Origin: Lumbricus rubellus
Taxonomy: Eukaryota; Annelida; Clitellata; Crassiclitellata; Lumbricidae
NCBI GenBank assembly: GCA_945859605.1
Contig: OX243811.1
Location: 53,899,613 to 53,963,612, forward strand
Length of the DNA stretch: 64,000 nt
Direction: 5' to 3'
The position numbers and the translations under genes are program-made. The notes below the pieces were generated by a model. The model saw nothing but the letters and a program-made list of their open reading frames with translations. It had not been told where the DNA came from and ran no database searches. This document shows, piece after piece, positions 36,201 through 45,716 of this stretch (the stretch's first letter is position 1; each line of letters begins with the position of its first letter).

Positions 36201-39200
36201 ATCTTCATAATCCCATTCAACTACAGAATTAAGAAGGAATGTATATTCCTCAAGACTAACTTGAGAACAGAAATAAAAGCAAAATTTCTTGAAGAATAAG
36301 AGAATAGGAATCATCTACGAAACGAAGGAGAAAGGCTAAACAAAATGAACAGTGCATTTGAAAATAAATGCAGGCAAAATGATTGTAACTTGAAGATGCT
36401 TTTCAAATTACTGCACTTCATAGCAAAGTCTGAACAAATTTACAAGTTATACTTCAGTAAATAAACCAATGTTCTTTGCATTCAAACTGACAATGAAGAA
36501 GCTGGCATTTCTCTATGTCATAGAACAATACACAAAAAAGATGGGTTTCGAAGAAATAAATAATGCAAAGTTGCAAACCATAAATAATTGGTGCATTAAG
36601 GGGCTAAACACAATGGGAAATTTTATGATTGATCAAGATAAAAAACTGACCGCTTTAATTTCTCTGTCGAGAATCTGGCTGGTGCACGCGTAATCACCGT
36701 TGTTGAAGGGACATTTGACGGTAGATGATTCTGCAAGTCGAACGTGCTCTTCAAGACACTGACTATTGATAACCAGAAACAAAAAGATTAACATAATACA
36801 TTATTTGTTTTTATCCTTCAGGAACTTCACATCCCTCAGAAATTTAAAAAACTTATCCAGAGAACACAGGAAACAATTCTGGAATGGCTAGGTTCATCCA
36901 GATCCGGCAGAGCAGAGGTGTCTTGGAAGGCCCGCTCCATTTTTTGTGTACACTCTTAACCCTTAACTCTCTGACACTTGGCTATTTCGATAATCTCCCT
37001 CTTGCATGGAAAAAATTGGTAGTGGCATGGGAATAATCGAGCTTGATTCTGTTAGGCTGGGAGACCACCTTAACTGTGCCAAGTGTGAGGCAATTTCATG
37101 GGAACCACTCACAACCAAGTGCAGCTATCTGAAGGAGATTTCAGATTTCACATTCACAACCAAATGCTTTTATTCTAAAGCACTTGCACAGTTTCAACAT
37201 GACTTGCCATCGATTCTGTGATAAAAACTAATCCGCAAACACAGACTTATCACCAAATGTTATAACAGTGATATTACAGAAGTAGTTCTCAGAGATGATT
37301 AGACACAAATTACTGACAAACAGAATGAATGAATGCCATGCATATCATGTCTTCTTACTTACCTACAGAACATATGAAGACATTCCCTCAAGACGACTCC
37401 ATGCCCTGGCTCACATTTGTCCAAGCAGATCGGACAATTGAACGAGTCACAGTTCGCAACGACATGGCACGTCTCCATCTGCAGCAGGTCGTTATAGCTG
37501 TTGGTCAATCGGCGAGTCTCTGCTAATGGTATCGGACCGCTTATCATCCACTCGTTTGCGTCAAAGTCAGTGTCGTTTACATTCATCTGCAGAACAAACA
37601 CAGATGGTTATTTGGTCATTCTCAAGCTGCTTCTTACCATCATTGATTCAGTGCATTAATGTAGCCTACCAGCCGCACTCCTCGATCTTCTTGATACGGA
37701 AGAGAACCCAACCTTATTCTAACTACCAATTTAATTTTCACAACGAAGAAACTGGTCCCCACAACATAGCATTCTTTCAGTGTTTTATAAATTTCAAGGT
37801 TATGGTTACAATGTACACAATGTGCACTGCAAGAAGCGTCACATAAATTTATAGATACAATACACAAGGTCCACTAGTTTAGTAATATTTCAGATTGAAT
37901 AGAAGAGTCACTGACTTGCTGTTGGTCTTCATCAATCCATTCGTCATCTGTGATGTCTACTACAGCAGCATCAGTGTTAACGTCAGGACGTTGACTGTTA
38001 CACAACTCGCACATCGTCATGCAGCCGTGATTCAGATACGTGCACATCTCACACGACCATGGCGCCTACGAAGCAGAATGCATACAAACGACCAGAGCGG
38101 CTACGTCAAAATGAAACAAATCTTGCAACGTTGTAAAAAAGGTAAGGCTAAATTAAAAAGGAAATGCATAGGGGTACAGTGTATTCTATTTGGAGGGGTT
38201 TGAGGGTAATGGAAGCATTCTGACTCAGATACTACTGGCATCACTTCCCGCAACCATCCCAAAGGTCAATTCGGACATTCATATGTCAGATGGCTTCATG
38301 GTAGAAATAAGCAGGACATGCTTTGTATGGCTGTCAAACATCTAAATTCAACTCCTGTAATAACTTGAGACCATCAGTTGCAATCACTGTATGTCAGTTA
38401 GAAATAATAAATGATTATTATGATAAATATGCAGATGATCATTGTATGTCAGTTAGAAATAATAAATGATTATTATAATAACTATGCAGATGATCATTTA
38501 TTTAGCACCTTTTAAACCCTCTAAATTATATGAGAAAAAGTGGGCAAAAGAGTTAACACAGTTGATCAATGAATTATATCAAAGAGACATGGTTAACACT
38601 TTAACGACAAGCATAATTGGTTTCCGCGTTGTTTTAGTACACTCTCGCTGTCAAAGGGTTAACCTACAAATTTATCAATCGATTAAAATGCAGGATAAAT
38701 TCTAGAAAAACATGCTTGCATCACTTTCAACAAACTATCGTCTACTTCATTATCATATTCTAGAGCAGCATGGTAACCTTAGTAGATAGGTCTTGTCTCT
38801 CTAGAATGAAGATAAAACAAAACAATTTGGCTCACAAAAGGAGTTTAGTTACATTGAATCATTACTAACATTAATTACATGATAATCCAACCATTCATTA
38901 CCTCATCAGCTGGTATATTTTCAGCAGCAGCAGCAGCAGTAGCAAGAGCAGCAGCAGCAGCATCATCACCCGAGTGGGCAGCAGAACTCATGGAATGCGA
39001 CGAGTCAATCTGTTGAACGACGTTGCCTTCATTAGCAGCAGTGGGTGCTGGAACCGATGTCGCCATGTCGGCTGCGACAGTATGAGGCTGAACCGCAGCA
39101 TTGGGAGAAGCTTGTGCCTGAGGGGAAGAGATCGTAGCGTTTGGTGAAAATGGAGCGGGAGAAAGAGCGTGCAGCACTGCACCACCCGGGGATAATCCAG

Positions 39201-42200
39201 CTCCAACATTGTAAATCTGCTGAACGTTGTCAGCCAAGGCCATCGAATTCCTAGTAGGATCAGCACTGCTCTGCGATGCTAAACCTAAGCAACGAAAAGA
39301 AACAGCATGCAAGAGATCACACTAAATCGCAGAATTTTAAACAAAACAAAACTTGTGTCCGCAAGATTATGTCTATATCGTCATGCTGGTGTGCACTTTA
39401 TACATCATAACACAATAAAAAAAGTAATAAAAATAATAATAGCAAAAAATGCCCCACTGGAAGGCTAATCCCATGAAAAAAATTCTCCAGAAATTTGCTG
39501 ACAGAGGCTGTCTCTCCATTATATGCACAAGTATTGTTATTAAAAGCATCCTAAGTTAAATTATGACTTGACTTGTAAAGCTTAACTTCTACAGGGCAGA
39601 AGTTGACTTGCGCAACTTTAACACCCACTGTCAAATGGAAAAAGCGAATGGAAAGCTGTTGTACTTTTTAACTTTTAACGCCACTTTCTCCTTGGCATGT
39701 CCAGTGATACAGCTACGAGGGTTAAGAAAAATCTTTGTTCCAATCTCATGTACAATCCTTATAAGAAACCTTGAAAAAATCTTGCATGTTAAGGGCAAGT
39801 GAGTTAAAAACAGTAGCAGGTAGAACATTCCTGTGGTTAAGTGCTGCCTAAAGAGCCATCAGTGGAAGCAGTCAACAGTCAAGAAGGCCATTACACAAGG
39901 CATGTCAGGTGCCAGTTCTGGTTAGAATAAAACAATTGATCAATTCCTATATCCTGGTGGCTACAACAAATCCAGAAGACAACAAAACCAGTAAAACGGT
40001 GACGAGTGATAATCATTATCTCTGATCATATGAAGGCATCAATAAATAAACTAAATTTTTAACACGTTCACCGCCCAGTACGAGTTAACTCGTACCGAAT
40101 CCAGTCATTTAACATGGCATGTAGGCGGTGAACGTGTTAAATAAAATCCAATTCAGATGGATCTAACATGCTTATCACCATATTAGCTAAGAAAACGTCG
40201 TTAATAACAGGTTTCCTGGCGGACTGTCCGTTCTGCATGCTGCTGAAGAGGATTCTGTGCGTTGGCTTAGCATGAACTCATCATCATCATTCGCCGCCTA
40301 CTCCACCAATGGGAGCGTTGCACAATGAGTTTACTAAATGTTTCCACAGTGTTTGATTCCCAGCCACAGTGATGGCCATGCTCAGGTCCAAGCCCAATCC
40401 TGCCAAGTCTATATCAAGCATCCCGATCCATGTAGATCTAGGTCGCCCTCTAGGTCGCTTCCAGGAAGGCGGAGCCAGCGCCAGAAGTGCCTGTCTCGAA
40501 TCAGAGTCTGCCGGCATACGAGCAATGTGCCCAAGCAGCCCCAGGCGCCTCGGTCTGATAGTACCACATACCGTTCTTTGTCCAGTTCTAGCGTAGACCT
40601 CTTATCATGATTTCTTACATAAACTTGTAAGTCTTGTGGTCTAATCATGATTTGCATGAACTGCAAACGCTAAATAATAAAGCTAAGCAATCAATTACCT
40701 TGCAAACCAATCTGATTGTCTTGTGCCTCATCTTCCATATGCAGACCGACTGTTTCCGCCGACAAAATGTACAAAAAAATTACGCATCCATCGTATGTCA
40801 AGCCACAGCTCGCCAACGTCTCCTTATTATGACGCATACGTTTGCCCACAATGCAACGCTGCACTTCTGGAGGGAATTTCAGCTTGTCATATATCTGTTG
40901 AGCAAACAGTTCAAGAAAACTAATAGCATTTAGAACTGCATCAGTTGTGCCAATTGTTTGAACTTCAGAAAGAAATCATGATTTTAAACCTCTAACATTG
41001 AGTTGCACTGGTTTCCCATGATGCATTGTGGTGCACACACATCGTAAAAAGAAGGCCCTAATCTTCAAATACAGCTCAAGTTATGCAGAAAGGATGGTAC
41101 ACTGAATCTTCTTCCAAATATTCAGTGTAATTTATTTTATGAGTTACTCACTTACATTGCATCTATGCAGCTTCCGTAGGCAAATTCATGTCCTAACATT
41201 AATCACTAGCAACATATTTGCGTAGTCAGGCACAAATCTATCTTGTCAACTTATAAATATCCATACATCTAAGACAATCTTAACTTTGAATAAACAAATA
41301 TGATTGATTGATTGACTGATTGATAGTGATTAATTAGAGTTTTAACATCCAGATATGTATTGATCCACATACTTAGAGACACCCATCAAAATCAATTACA
41401 TTAATATGTCTGAAAGTTTTATCAACACTGAAAATGTACAAAAGAATAGACAATAATATAAAAAAGAGAAACCTTGCCACTAACACGATTTGCAAAAAAC
41501 TAACCAAGCACTTCACTGCTCCAATGGTTGTTTGGGGATTAACGTGAAGGTCAATGGATGGACCAGAAAGAGTTCTGTCCTCAAACTGGACTCTCAACCT
41601 ACAACACGTTTCAATACAGTTCAAAGTACACTTCTGAGTAATCTATAGCTTAGCAGCATTTTAACAATTCTGTATATACCTGTATTGGCAATTGACAGCT
41701 ATGGCATCTATTAATAGTGTTTTCATCAAAACTCATATGAATGGATCATGATAAAGCTAACCAGGAAGTTGACACTATATAACAACAAGTTGCATTTGGT
41801 TTTCCAGTCACTTTCGGTAAATGACCGTCTTTAATTAAAGTGCAAAATTAATCTGCAGTTACAATTCCAGCACTCAGTACAGAGCAGGAAAAAACAATCG
41901 CTTCTCTGATACTTGTAAGTAATTACACAAACTTTAATAGAGATGGGTTTCAGAGATGTTTAAGACTACTTTTTGGCATATAATTAATCACAGTACATCA
42001 CTGAGATAAAACAGGCAATGCCTGATAAGAAAGCTTGGAACACGAGTTCTGGTCCAGAACTGAACAAAACCAAAAGAGAGCGTTCAGGTATACATTATAC
42101 AAGTTTGTGAGCAGACAAAAACCACTGGTTTAATCAGCATGTTCATTATCACAATGATGCTCAAAGATGTACAAATCGTATCACAATGATGCTCAAAGAT

Positions 42201-42966
42201 GTACAAACCGTATCACAATGATGCTCAAAGATGTACTTGTAAACCGTATCACAATGATGCTCAAAGATGCACAAACCATATCACAATGATGCTCAAAGAT
42301 GTACAAACCGTATCACAATGATGCTCAAAGATGTACAAACCGTATCACAATGATGCTCAAAGATGTACAAACCGTATCACAATGATGCTCAAAGATGTAC
42401 AAACCGTATCACAATGATGCTCAAAGATGTACAAACCGTATCACAATGATGCTCAAAGATGTACAAACCGTATCACAATGATGCTCAAAGATGTACAAAC
42501 CGTATCACAATGATGCTCAAAGATGTACAAACCGTATCACAATGATGCTCAAAGATGTACAAACCGTATCACAACGATGCTCAAAGATGTACAAACCGTA
42601 TCACAATGATGCTCAAAGATGTACAAACCATATCCCAATGATGCTCAAAGATCTATGTACAAACCGTATCACAATGATGCTCAAACATGTACAAACCGTA
42701 TCCCAATGATGCTCAAAGATGTACAAACCGTATCACAATGATGCTCAAAGATGTACAAACCGTATGCTCGTCGATGAAAAAGCCGTCGTCTCCTCAAGAT
42801 TTATGACGACCGGCGCCTTCTTCAGCGTTAACTTCTGAACTAACGCTTTCGCAGAATTCTCGTCACCAGATCTAATCGCATGTTGCAGACTTTTCGTCAA
42901 CTGATATAATTCCGAGACCATCGTAAGTCCATTGAAACCATCATTACCAGCATTGCTCATTTCCAT
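33155..42966 (-). CDS. RBCK1: HOIL-1/RBCK1-type RBR E3 ubiquitin ligase (10 coding exons)
   Basis: The joined exons give 1869 bases, 622 residues plus stop, with all phases consistent. Domains: N-terminal helical segment (residues 18-46, resembling the LUBAC-tethering region); ubiquitin-like domain (about 67-147); Ala/Ser/Pro-rich linker (about 160-293); NZF zinc finger (C298, C301, C312, C315); RING1 (from C394); IBR (about 483-523); RING2 (from C559) with KKEGCDW carrying the expected catalytic Cys572; and a C-terminus [20 protein letters not shown] typical of HOIL-1. The vertebrate protein (510 residues in human) is a LUBAC subunit that binds HOIP through its UBL and linear ubiquitin through its NZF, and forms ester-linked ubiquitin. 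Those functions are inferred by homology. The start is ATG 42964-42966 in context AACAACATGG, with an in-frame TAA at 42997-42999. Exons are given separately. Confidence 0.93.
33728..33871 (-). CDS. RBCK1: RBCK1 exon 9: RING2 with catalytic Cys
   Basis: Codes for [20 protein letters not shown] then [20 protein letters not shown] and ARWGPK; donor CCTAAG|GTAGAT. Cys572 in KKEGCDW corresponds to the active-site Cys of HOIL-1 (C460 in human). The acceptor is weak. I chose GTTGAAG|GAG at 33872 because it keeps the exact spacing to the human protein; TGAAGGAG|CTG, three bases on, is also possible. Confidence 0.9.
34227..35218 (+). mobile_element. Non-autonomous Helitron in RBCK1 intron 8
   Basis: The 5' end TCTATATCTATAAGAGAGG follows an A. 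The 3' end GCCGGGTACCCCAGCTAG is followed by T. This fits Helitron insertion between A and T, a 5' TC, a short 3' palindrome (GGGTACCC) and a terminal CTAG. There are no terminal inverted repeats and no target duplication. Inside are about 2.5 tandem copies of a roughly 300-bp unit (GCTATTGATGTCAAATTTTG, AACGTTGCAGCTAGATAG). No Rep/helicase ORF. Orientation is opposite to the gene. Confidence 0.78.
35466..35744 (-). CDS. RBCK1: RBCK1 exon 8: IBR domain
   Basis: Acceptor GTCTGCTTCAG, donor CTCGAG|GTAAGA. Codes for [20 protein letters not shown], then the in-between-RING finger ([40 protein letters not shown]) and the helix leading to RING2. Phase 0 at both ends. Confidence 0.95.
36081..36180 (+). 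repeat. Dispersed repeat family X, copy 2
   Basis: GACAACCCCTCTGACTTGAC, CTTGTGAATAAACTGG, TTGCGTTTGG, GACGCTTTAGAAGTTTGG. Related to copies at 8834 and 47494. It lies in RBCK1 intron 7. Confidence 0.55.
36651..36762 (-). CDS. RBCK1: RBCK1 exon 7: RING1 second half
   Basis: Acceptor GGTTATCAATAG, donor AAAGCG|GTCAGT. Codes for [20 protein letters not shown] then [18 protein letters not shown], completing RING1 and matching the HOIL-1 motif CPFxxxxYxCxxxLLEREIKAL. It is a short exon on a weak donor. Confidence 0.92.
37363..37586 (-). CDS. RBCK1: RBCK1 exon 6: RING1 first half
   Basis: Acceptor TTGTTCTGCAG, strong donor TGTAG|GTAAGTAAG. Codes for an acidic pre-RING helix, then [20 protein letters not shown] and HMFC, the first six metal-ligand positions of RING1. 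Ends in phase 2. Confidence 0.95.
37916..38065 (-). CDS. RBCK1: RBCK1 exon 5: NZF zinc finger
   Basis: Acceptor GCTTCGTAG, donor CAGCAA|GTCAGT. Codes for [20 protein letters not shown] and LCNSQRPD, the W-x-C-x2-C-x10-C-x2-C RanBP2-type (NZF) finger used by HOIL-1 to bind linear ubiquitin, then an acidic tail. Phase 0 at both ends, so the finger is one exon cassette. Confidence 0.88.
38390..38500. repeat. Two-copy tandem duplication
   Basis: About 60 bases containing TGTATGTCAGTTAGAAATAA and GATGATCAT occur twice in tandem in RBCK1 intron 4, nearly identical, so recent. Confidence 0.85.
38597..38658. mobile_element. 62-bp TTAA-flanked MITE
   Basis: TTAA on both sides (38593-38596, 38659-38662) and related ends CACTTTAACGACA / TGTCAAAGGG, resembling piggyBac-type termini (CCCTTTGAC). 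Non-coding, in RBCK1 intron 4. Confidence 0.5.
38902..39284 (-). CDS. RBCK1: RBCK1 exon 4: low-complexity linker
   Basis: Acceptor CGTTGCTTAG, donor GATGAG|GTAATG. Codes for about 128 residues rich in Ala, Ser, Pro, Asn and Gln, ending in two poly-Ala runs that arise from CAG/GCT trinucleotide repeats at about 38920-38970. The linker separates UBL from NZF and is longer than in the human protein, accounting for most of the size difference. Confidence 0.85.
40063..40136. mobile_element. 74-bp TTAA-flanked MITE (piggyBac-like)
   Basis: Perfect terminal inverted repeats CACGTTCACCGCC / GGCGGTGAACGTG directly inside TTAA duplications (40059-40062, 40137-40140), the piggyBac target signature. The centre holds the palindrome TACGAGTTAACTCGTA. 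No coding capacity. In RBCK1 intron 3. Confidence 0.7.
40279..40610 (-). mobile_element. RTE-type LINE 3' end in RBCK1 intron 3
   Basis: The minus strand reads [20 protein letters not shown], then [20 protein letters not shown] and [12 protein letters not shown], the LINE C-terminal pattern RLxxxGHxxRM...RGRPRxTW....AxxxxxW. It ends in a short (ATG)n tail, like the LINE at 45717. 5' truncated. Confidence 0.7.
40699..40894 (-). CDS. RBCK1: RBCK1 exon 3: UBL second half
   Basis: Acceptor TGCTCAACAG, donor GCAAG|GTAATT. Codes for [20 protein letters not shown], then [20 protein letters not shown], matching the HOIL-1 UBL (FPPxxQxxxIGxRL...ETLxxxG...YLYLLSA). Ends in phase 1. Confidence 0.92.
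41505..41598 (-). CDS. RBCK1: RBCK1 exon 2: UBL first half
   Basis: Acceptor TGTTGTAG, donor CTTG|GTTAGT. Completes Arg69, then [20 protein letters not shown] and TTIGAVKCL, the first beta strands and helix of the ubiquitin-like domain. Ends in phase 0. Confidence 0.88.
41620..42140. other. RBCK1 intron 1, unique part
   Basis: AT-rich intronic sequence without repeats or open frames of note. Confidence 0.5.
42147..42766. repeat. 32-bp minisatellite at the RBCK1 exon 1 donor
   Basis: About 19 copies of a 32-bp unit, nearly perfect, with single variants (CAACGATG, CATATCCC, a 4-base insertion near 42234). On the minus strand each unit contains ATACGGTTTGTACATCTTTG. The unit touching exon 1 contains the real 5' splice site (ATACG|GTTTGTAC), so the array repeats the donor through the start of intron 1. 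Confidence 0.95.
42761..42966 (-). CDS. RBCK1: RBCK1 exon 1: N-terminus
   Basis: Codes for residues 1-68 plus two bases. The segment [20 protein letters not shown] aligns with the HOIL-1 N-terminal helix. The donor ACG|GTTTGT is weak and lies within the first unit of the intronic 32-bp tandem array. Confidence 0.85.
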
Positions 42967-43163
42967 GTTGTTAACAATACACACCGTTAGAAGCCTTTAC
43001 TAATTATTGCGACGCTACAACATGCACGCAAGAGACAGAATTGCGATCTCTTGCTTCATCATGTGTGACAAGTTCTTCAAATCCAACACACGGAAATCTA
43101 CAAAATATAATTTAACAAAAAATACAATTGGAAAACATGTAGTTTAGCATCACAGCCCTCATT

Positions 43164-43220
43164 GGAAGTTGGGCGCAGCGGCATAGGGGTATGTTCTGTG
43201 CCTTGGAGCCGGAAGGTTGT
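43164..43220 (+). mobile_element. SINE copy 4, 5' part (interrupted)
   Basis: tRNA-like head GGCGCAGCGGCATAGGGGTA up to GAGCCGGAAGGTTGT, cut by the hAT at 43221. It continues at 43701. Confidence 0.75.
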
Positions 43221-43692
43221 TAGGGCTGCCAACCGTCCCGGATTCGCCGGGACAGTCCCGGAATCGGCCTGTGTGTCCCGTGTCCCGGATTTATCTCAAA
43301 TTGTCCCGGAATTTGTGGTAGATATGCCCTTGATAAAATGTTGCTATTTTGCACACTAAACTCGGCAAATTGTGTGATGATTTTGCATTCTGTGCTGCAA
43401 AACCTAACGTTGTTGGCTGAACATCGAATGTTGGACAGCGCTGGGTTCTAGTAGACCTATTGAAAACTTTACAAACCACTGACACTCAGTAGCATATTGT
43501 ATCCTATGTACTGTTAGTCTGTTGTAATTTCATTTTGAGAGATGACATGTTCATTTTTCCATGACTCTGTGCCTATATGCAATATAATTATGTGAACACA
43601 CTGGACACAGTGGACAGTGTAAATTAGTATAAATGTCATATCTAGTGACGGCGAGCGTCCCGGAATGGCAAAATCAAGAGTTGGCAGCCCTA
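43221..43692. mobile_element. Non-autonomous hAT inside a SINE
   Basis: Perfect terminal repeats TAGGGCTGCCAAC / GTTGGCAGCCCTA and a perfect 8-bp target duplication AAGGTTGT (43213-43220, 43693-43700). The duplicated bases belong to the SINE, which is contiguous again if the element is removed. Subterminal CGTCCCGG motifs occur near both ends. No transposase. Confidence 0.92.
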
Positions 43693-43700
43693 AAGGTTGT

Positions 43701-43850
43701 AGGTTCGAATCCACCACCTTAGCCGCCGCGCAGGGACCCGAAGCAAGTCCTTCACTCGCAATGGCTCATGCGCTTTGGCTCGAAACTTCAATTCATTGCC
43801 TGTGCTATAGTCTGGAGTGCCTCCGAGTAGCGATCTTAAAATCTATTTAG
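43701..43850 (+). mobile_element. SINE copy 4, 3' part
   Basis: B-box AGGTTCGAATCC (43701-43712), body AAGCAAGTCCTTCACTCGCA, diverged tail TGGAGTGCCTCCGAGTAGCG. It is the continuation of the head at 43164. Confidence 0.8.
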
Positions 43851-43859
43851 GCAGCAATT

Positions 43860-44040
43860 ATTTTTCATCAATATAACTTTATTTAATTAAAAATTATTGT
43901 TCATTAATCCAGCTATGATTTCAGTGAGATAGTTTTCATTAATTCCACTTCAGCCTCAGTAAAATTATTTTCATCAATCTGACTTCCATTTAGCAGGAAT
44001 TATTTTCATCAAGCCGCCTTGTATTCAACCAATGCTGAAA
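43860..44040. repeat. Relative of the 8.1-kb fold-back repeat
   Basis: Tandem-like motifs TTTTCATCAATCTGACTTCC, TTCATTAATCCAGCT and TTTTCATCAAGCC match the reversed inner repeat (TCAATCCAGCTTCTATTTC) of the element at 8063-8634. The terminal GGTTCACCGACAACT modules are not seen. Confidence 0.45.
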
Positions 44041-44825
44041 CCCATGGCAATGGTAAATAATTTACGATGCTAAAATACACATTTACTGAAACTAAAATTG
44101 GCATAAACTATAGAAGATATTTGGACAGTTCTCTGATCTTTGTTAGTTATGCATAAACCGCTAGCGATGTTGTCATTTCACCGCATCCTAAAACTACTGG
44201 TACATCAACTCCATAAATGTACGTTTCGATTTTTTTTATTCAGGATGATGAGACAGGTTATACTGGCGAAATAATTATGGACACTAAAACGATAGCTTAC
44301 CTATACTTACTTTATTTACTCTGCGATGTAGCTGCATCGCTCTATAACCGGCTTAACACCTTCGTGAAACTCCTCTGTTTATTTTGAAAGTGAAAGTGCA
44401 ATGTCAGCAACTCGGATTGCATTCGTACTTGCAGAAAACTAATCACTGATAAAATTAATCACGCGTTTCAACATCTATAATGCATTCTGCAAACCGTGTT
44501 TCGTGTAAGAAAAAAGACTAGCTTCTATCCTGAAGCGTGTGAATACTGGGAGAATGACAGTTATTATTACTTACAATGTTGTTATCGCCAAAATCTTCTG
44601 TCGTCGCCGCTACTACATTGGACGCAGTTTGTAGTCAAATCGTCAAGGAAACTTTGTTAAGCTTTTACCTTTGTGCTATCCTTAATAATGTAGACTCGGC
44701 GTCTCCTATTATGTTTCGGTTCCACCCAACATATTAAGCAGAAATTTTCATCACTTTCGTTACATTAGTAAAAGACTGACTAAACTAATTTCATGCTGTT
44801 TGTGTCCTCGAAAAAATAGCCTAAA

Positions 44826-44883
44826 GCTGCTTGGACAAAATCCGTTGCCTTTAGGCTAAAGACAACGGATTTTGTCCAAGCAG
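44826..44883. repeat. Perfect 21-bp inverted repeat (hairpin)
   Basis: CTGCTTGGACAAAATCCGTT(G) at 44826-44846 and its exact complement ending CAAGCAG at 44883, with a loop of about 15 bases. The last three bases belong to the hAT that starts at 44881, so the original stem was 18 bp. Confidence 0.85.
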
Positions 44884-45333
44884 CGTTGCCACTCAAAAAA
44901 TGAAAAAACCCAAGTTGAAAGATCGAAAAAACCTAAGAAACCCCAAGTTGCCAAAAATCTTTGAAAATGTACGCAATTTTCCTTCCGAAAAATGTTGACG
45001 ACCTTTTTTAGTCATCCGGACCAAAAAAATCTTTAAATTTCTCATCTCGCCCAAAAATTCTGATGACCTTTTACAGTCATCCGGCCAAAATTACTCCAAA
45101 ATATCCACAATTTCCCGATATTCTTATTTGAAAGAAATAGAACAAGCAAAAAAGCCCAAGTTTTTTCCGGAAAACCCCCATTTTTCAAGTTCTGAGATAG
45201 AAAAAACCCAAGATTTTTGTCAGGGAAAAAACCCAAGCAAAAAACCCAAGTTCCTTCCGAAAAAACCCCATTTCCCAAGTTCGGATCGAAAAACCCAAGA
45301 TCTTGTGAAAAAACCCAAGGAGTGGCAACGCTG
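44881..45333. mobile_element. Non-autonomous hAT element
   Basis: Terminal repeats CAGCGTTGCCACTC / GAGTGGCAACGCTG and a perfect 8-bp target duplication TGTCCAAG (44873-44880, 45334-45341). The interior is a degenerate array of AAAACCCAAG and GGAAAACCCC motifs, with no open transposase. Confidence 0.92.
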
Positions 45334-45344
45334 TGTCCAAGTTC

Positions 45345-45700
45345 TTATCGCTTGATATGTACTCTATGGTCAAACAAAACTCACCAAGATAGCAAAGTAT
45401 AGAGAATACAGTAATGCAAAAACTTATTTTGTATACGTTTTGCACAATTATTATTAGCAGACTCATTCGATTAGGCCTATGTATAATTATCTACGAAGGC
45501 GCATTAACGAATAATTAGTTTTGGTTAGGTCCAGGGCTTAAAGTGTGCCCGGACGGTCATGGACGGCGTCCAAGCACTTATTTTAAAATGTGAATGCTGT
45601 CCTGCCACTTATTGACCTGGAAATGCAAGGACGTCCAGGGCTCCAGGCACTTATTTTTCTACACTAAAGGTCTGCACATAGACATCTTACATTTACTAAT
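45345..45700. other. Intergenic DNA, no gene seen
   Basis: CAGGGCTTAAAGTGTGCCCG near 45533 resembles a hAT end, but no partner end was found. Confidence 0.35.
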
Positions 45701-45716
45701 ATATATTAATAATTTA

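Noticed and set aside
36469..36693. Plus-strand ORF within the RBCK1 locus
   Set aside because: Antisense, overlaps exon 7 (36651-36762), no domain. Chance ORF in AT-rich intron.
42147..42766. CRISPR-like regularly spaced repeat
   Set aside because: The 32-bp units are contiguous with no unique spacers and sit in an intron of a eukaryotic gene. It is a minisatellite.
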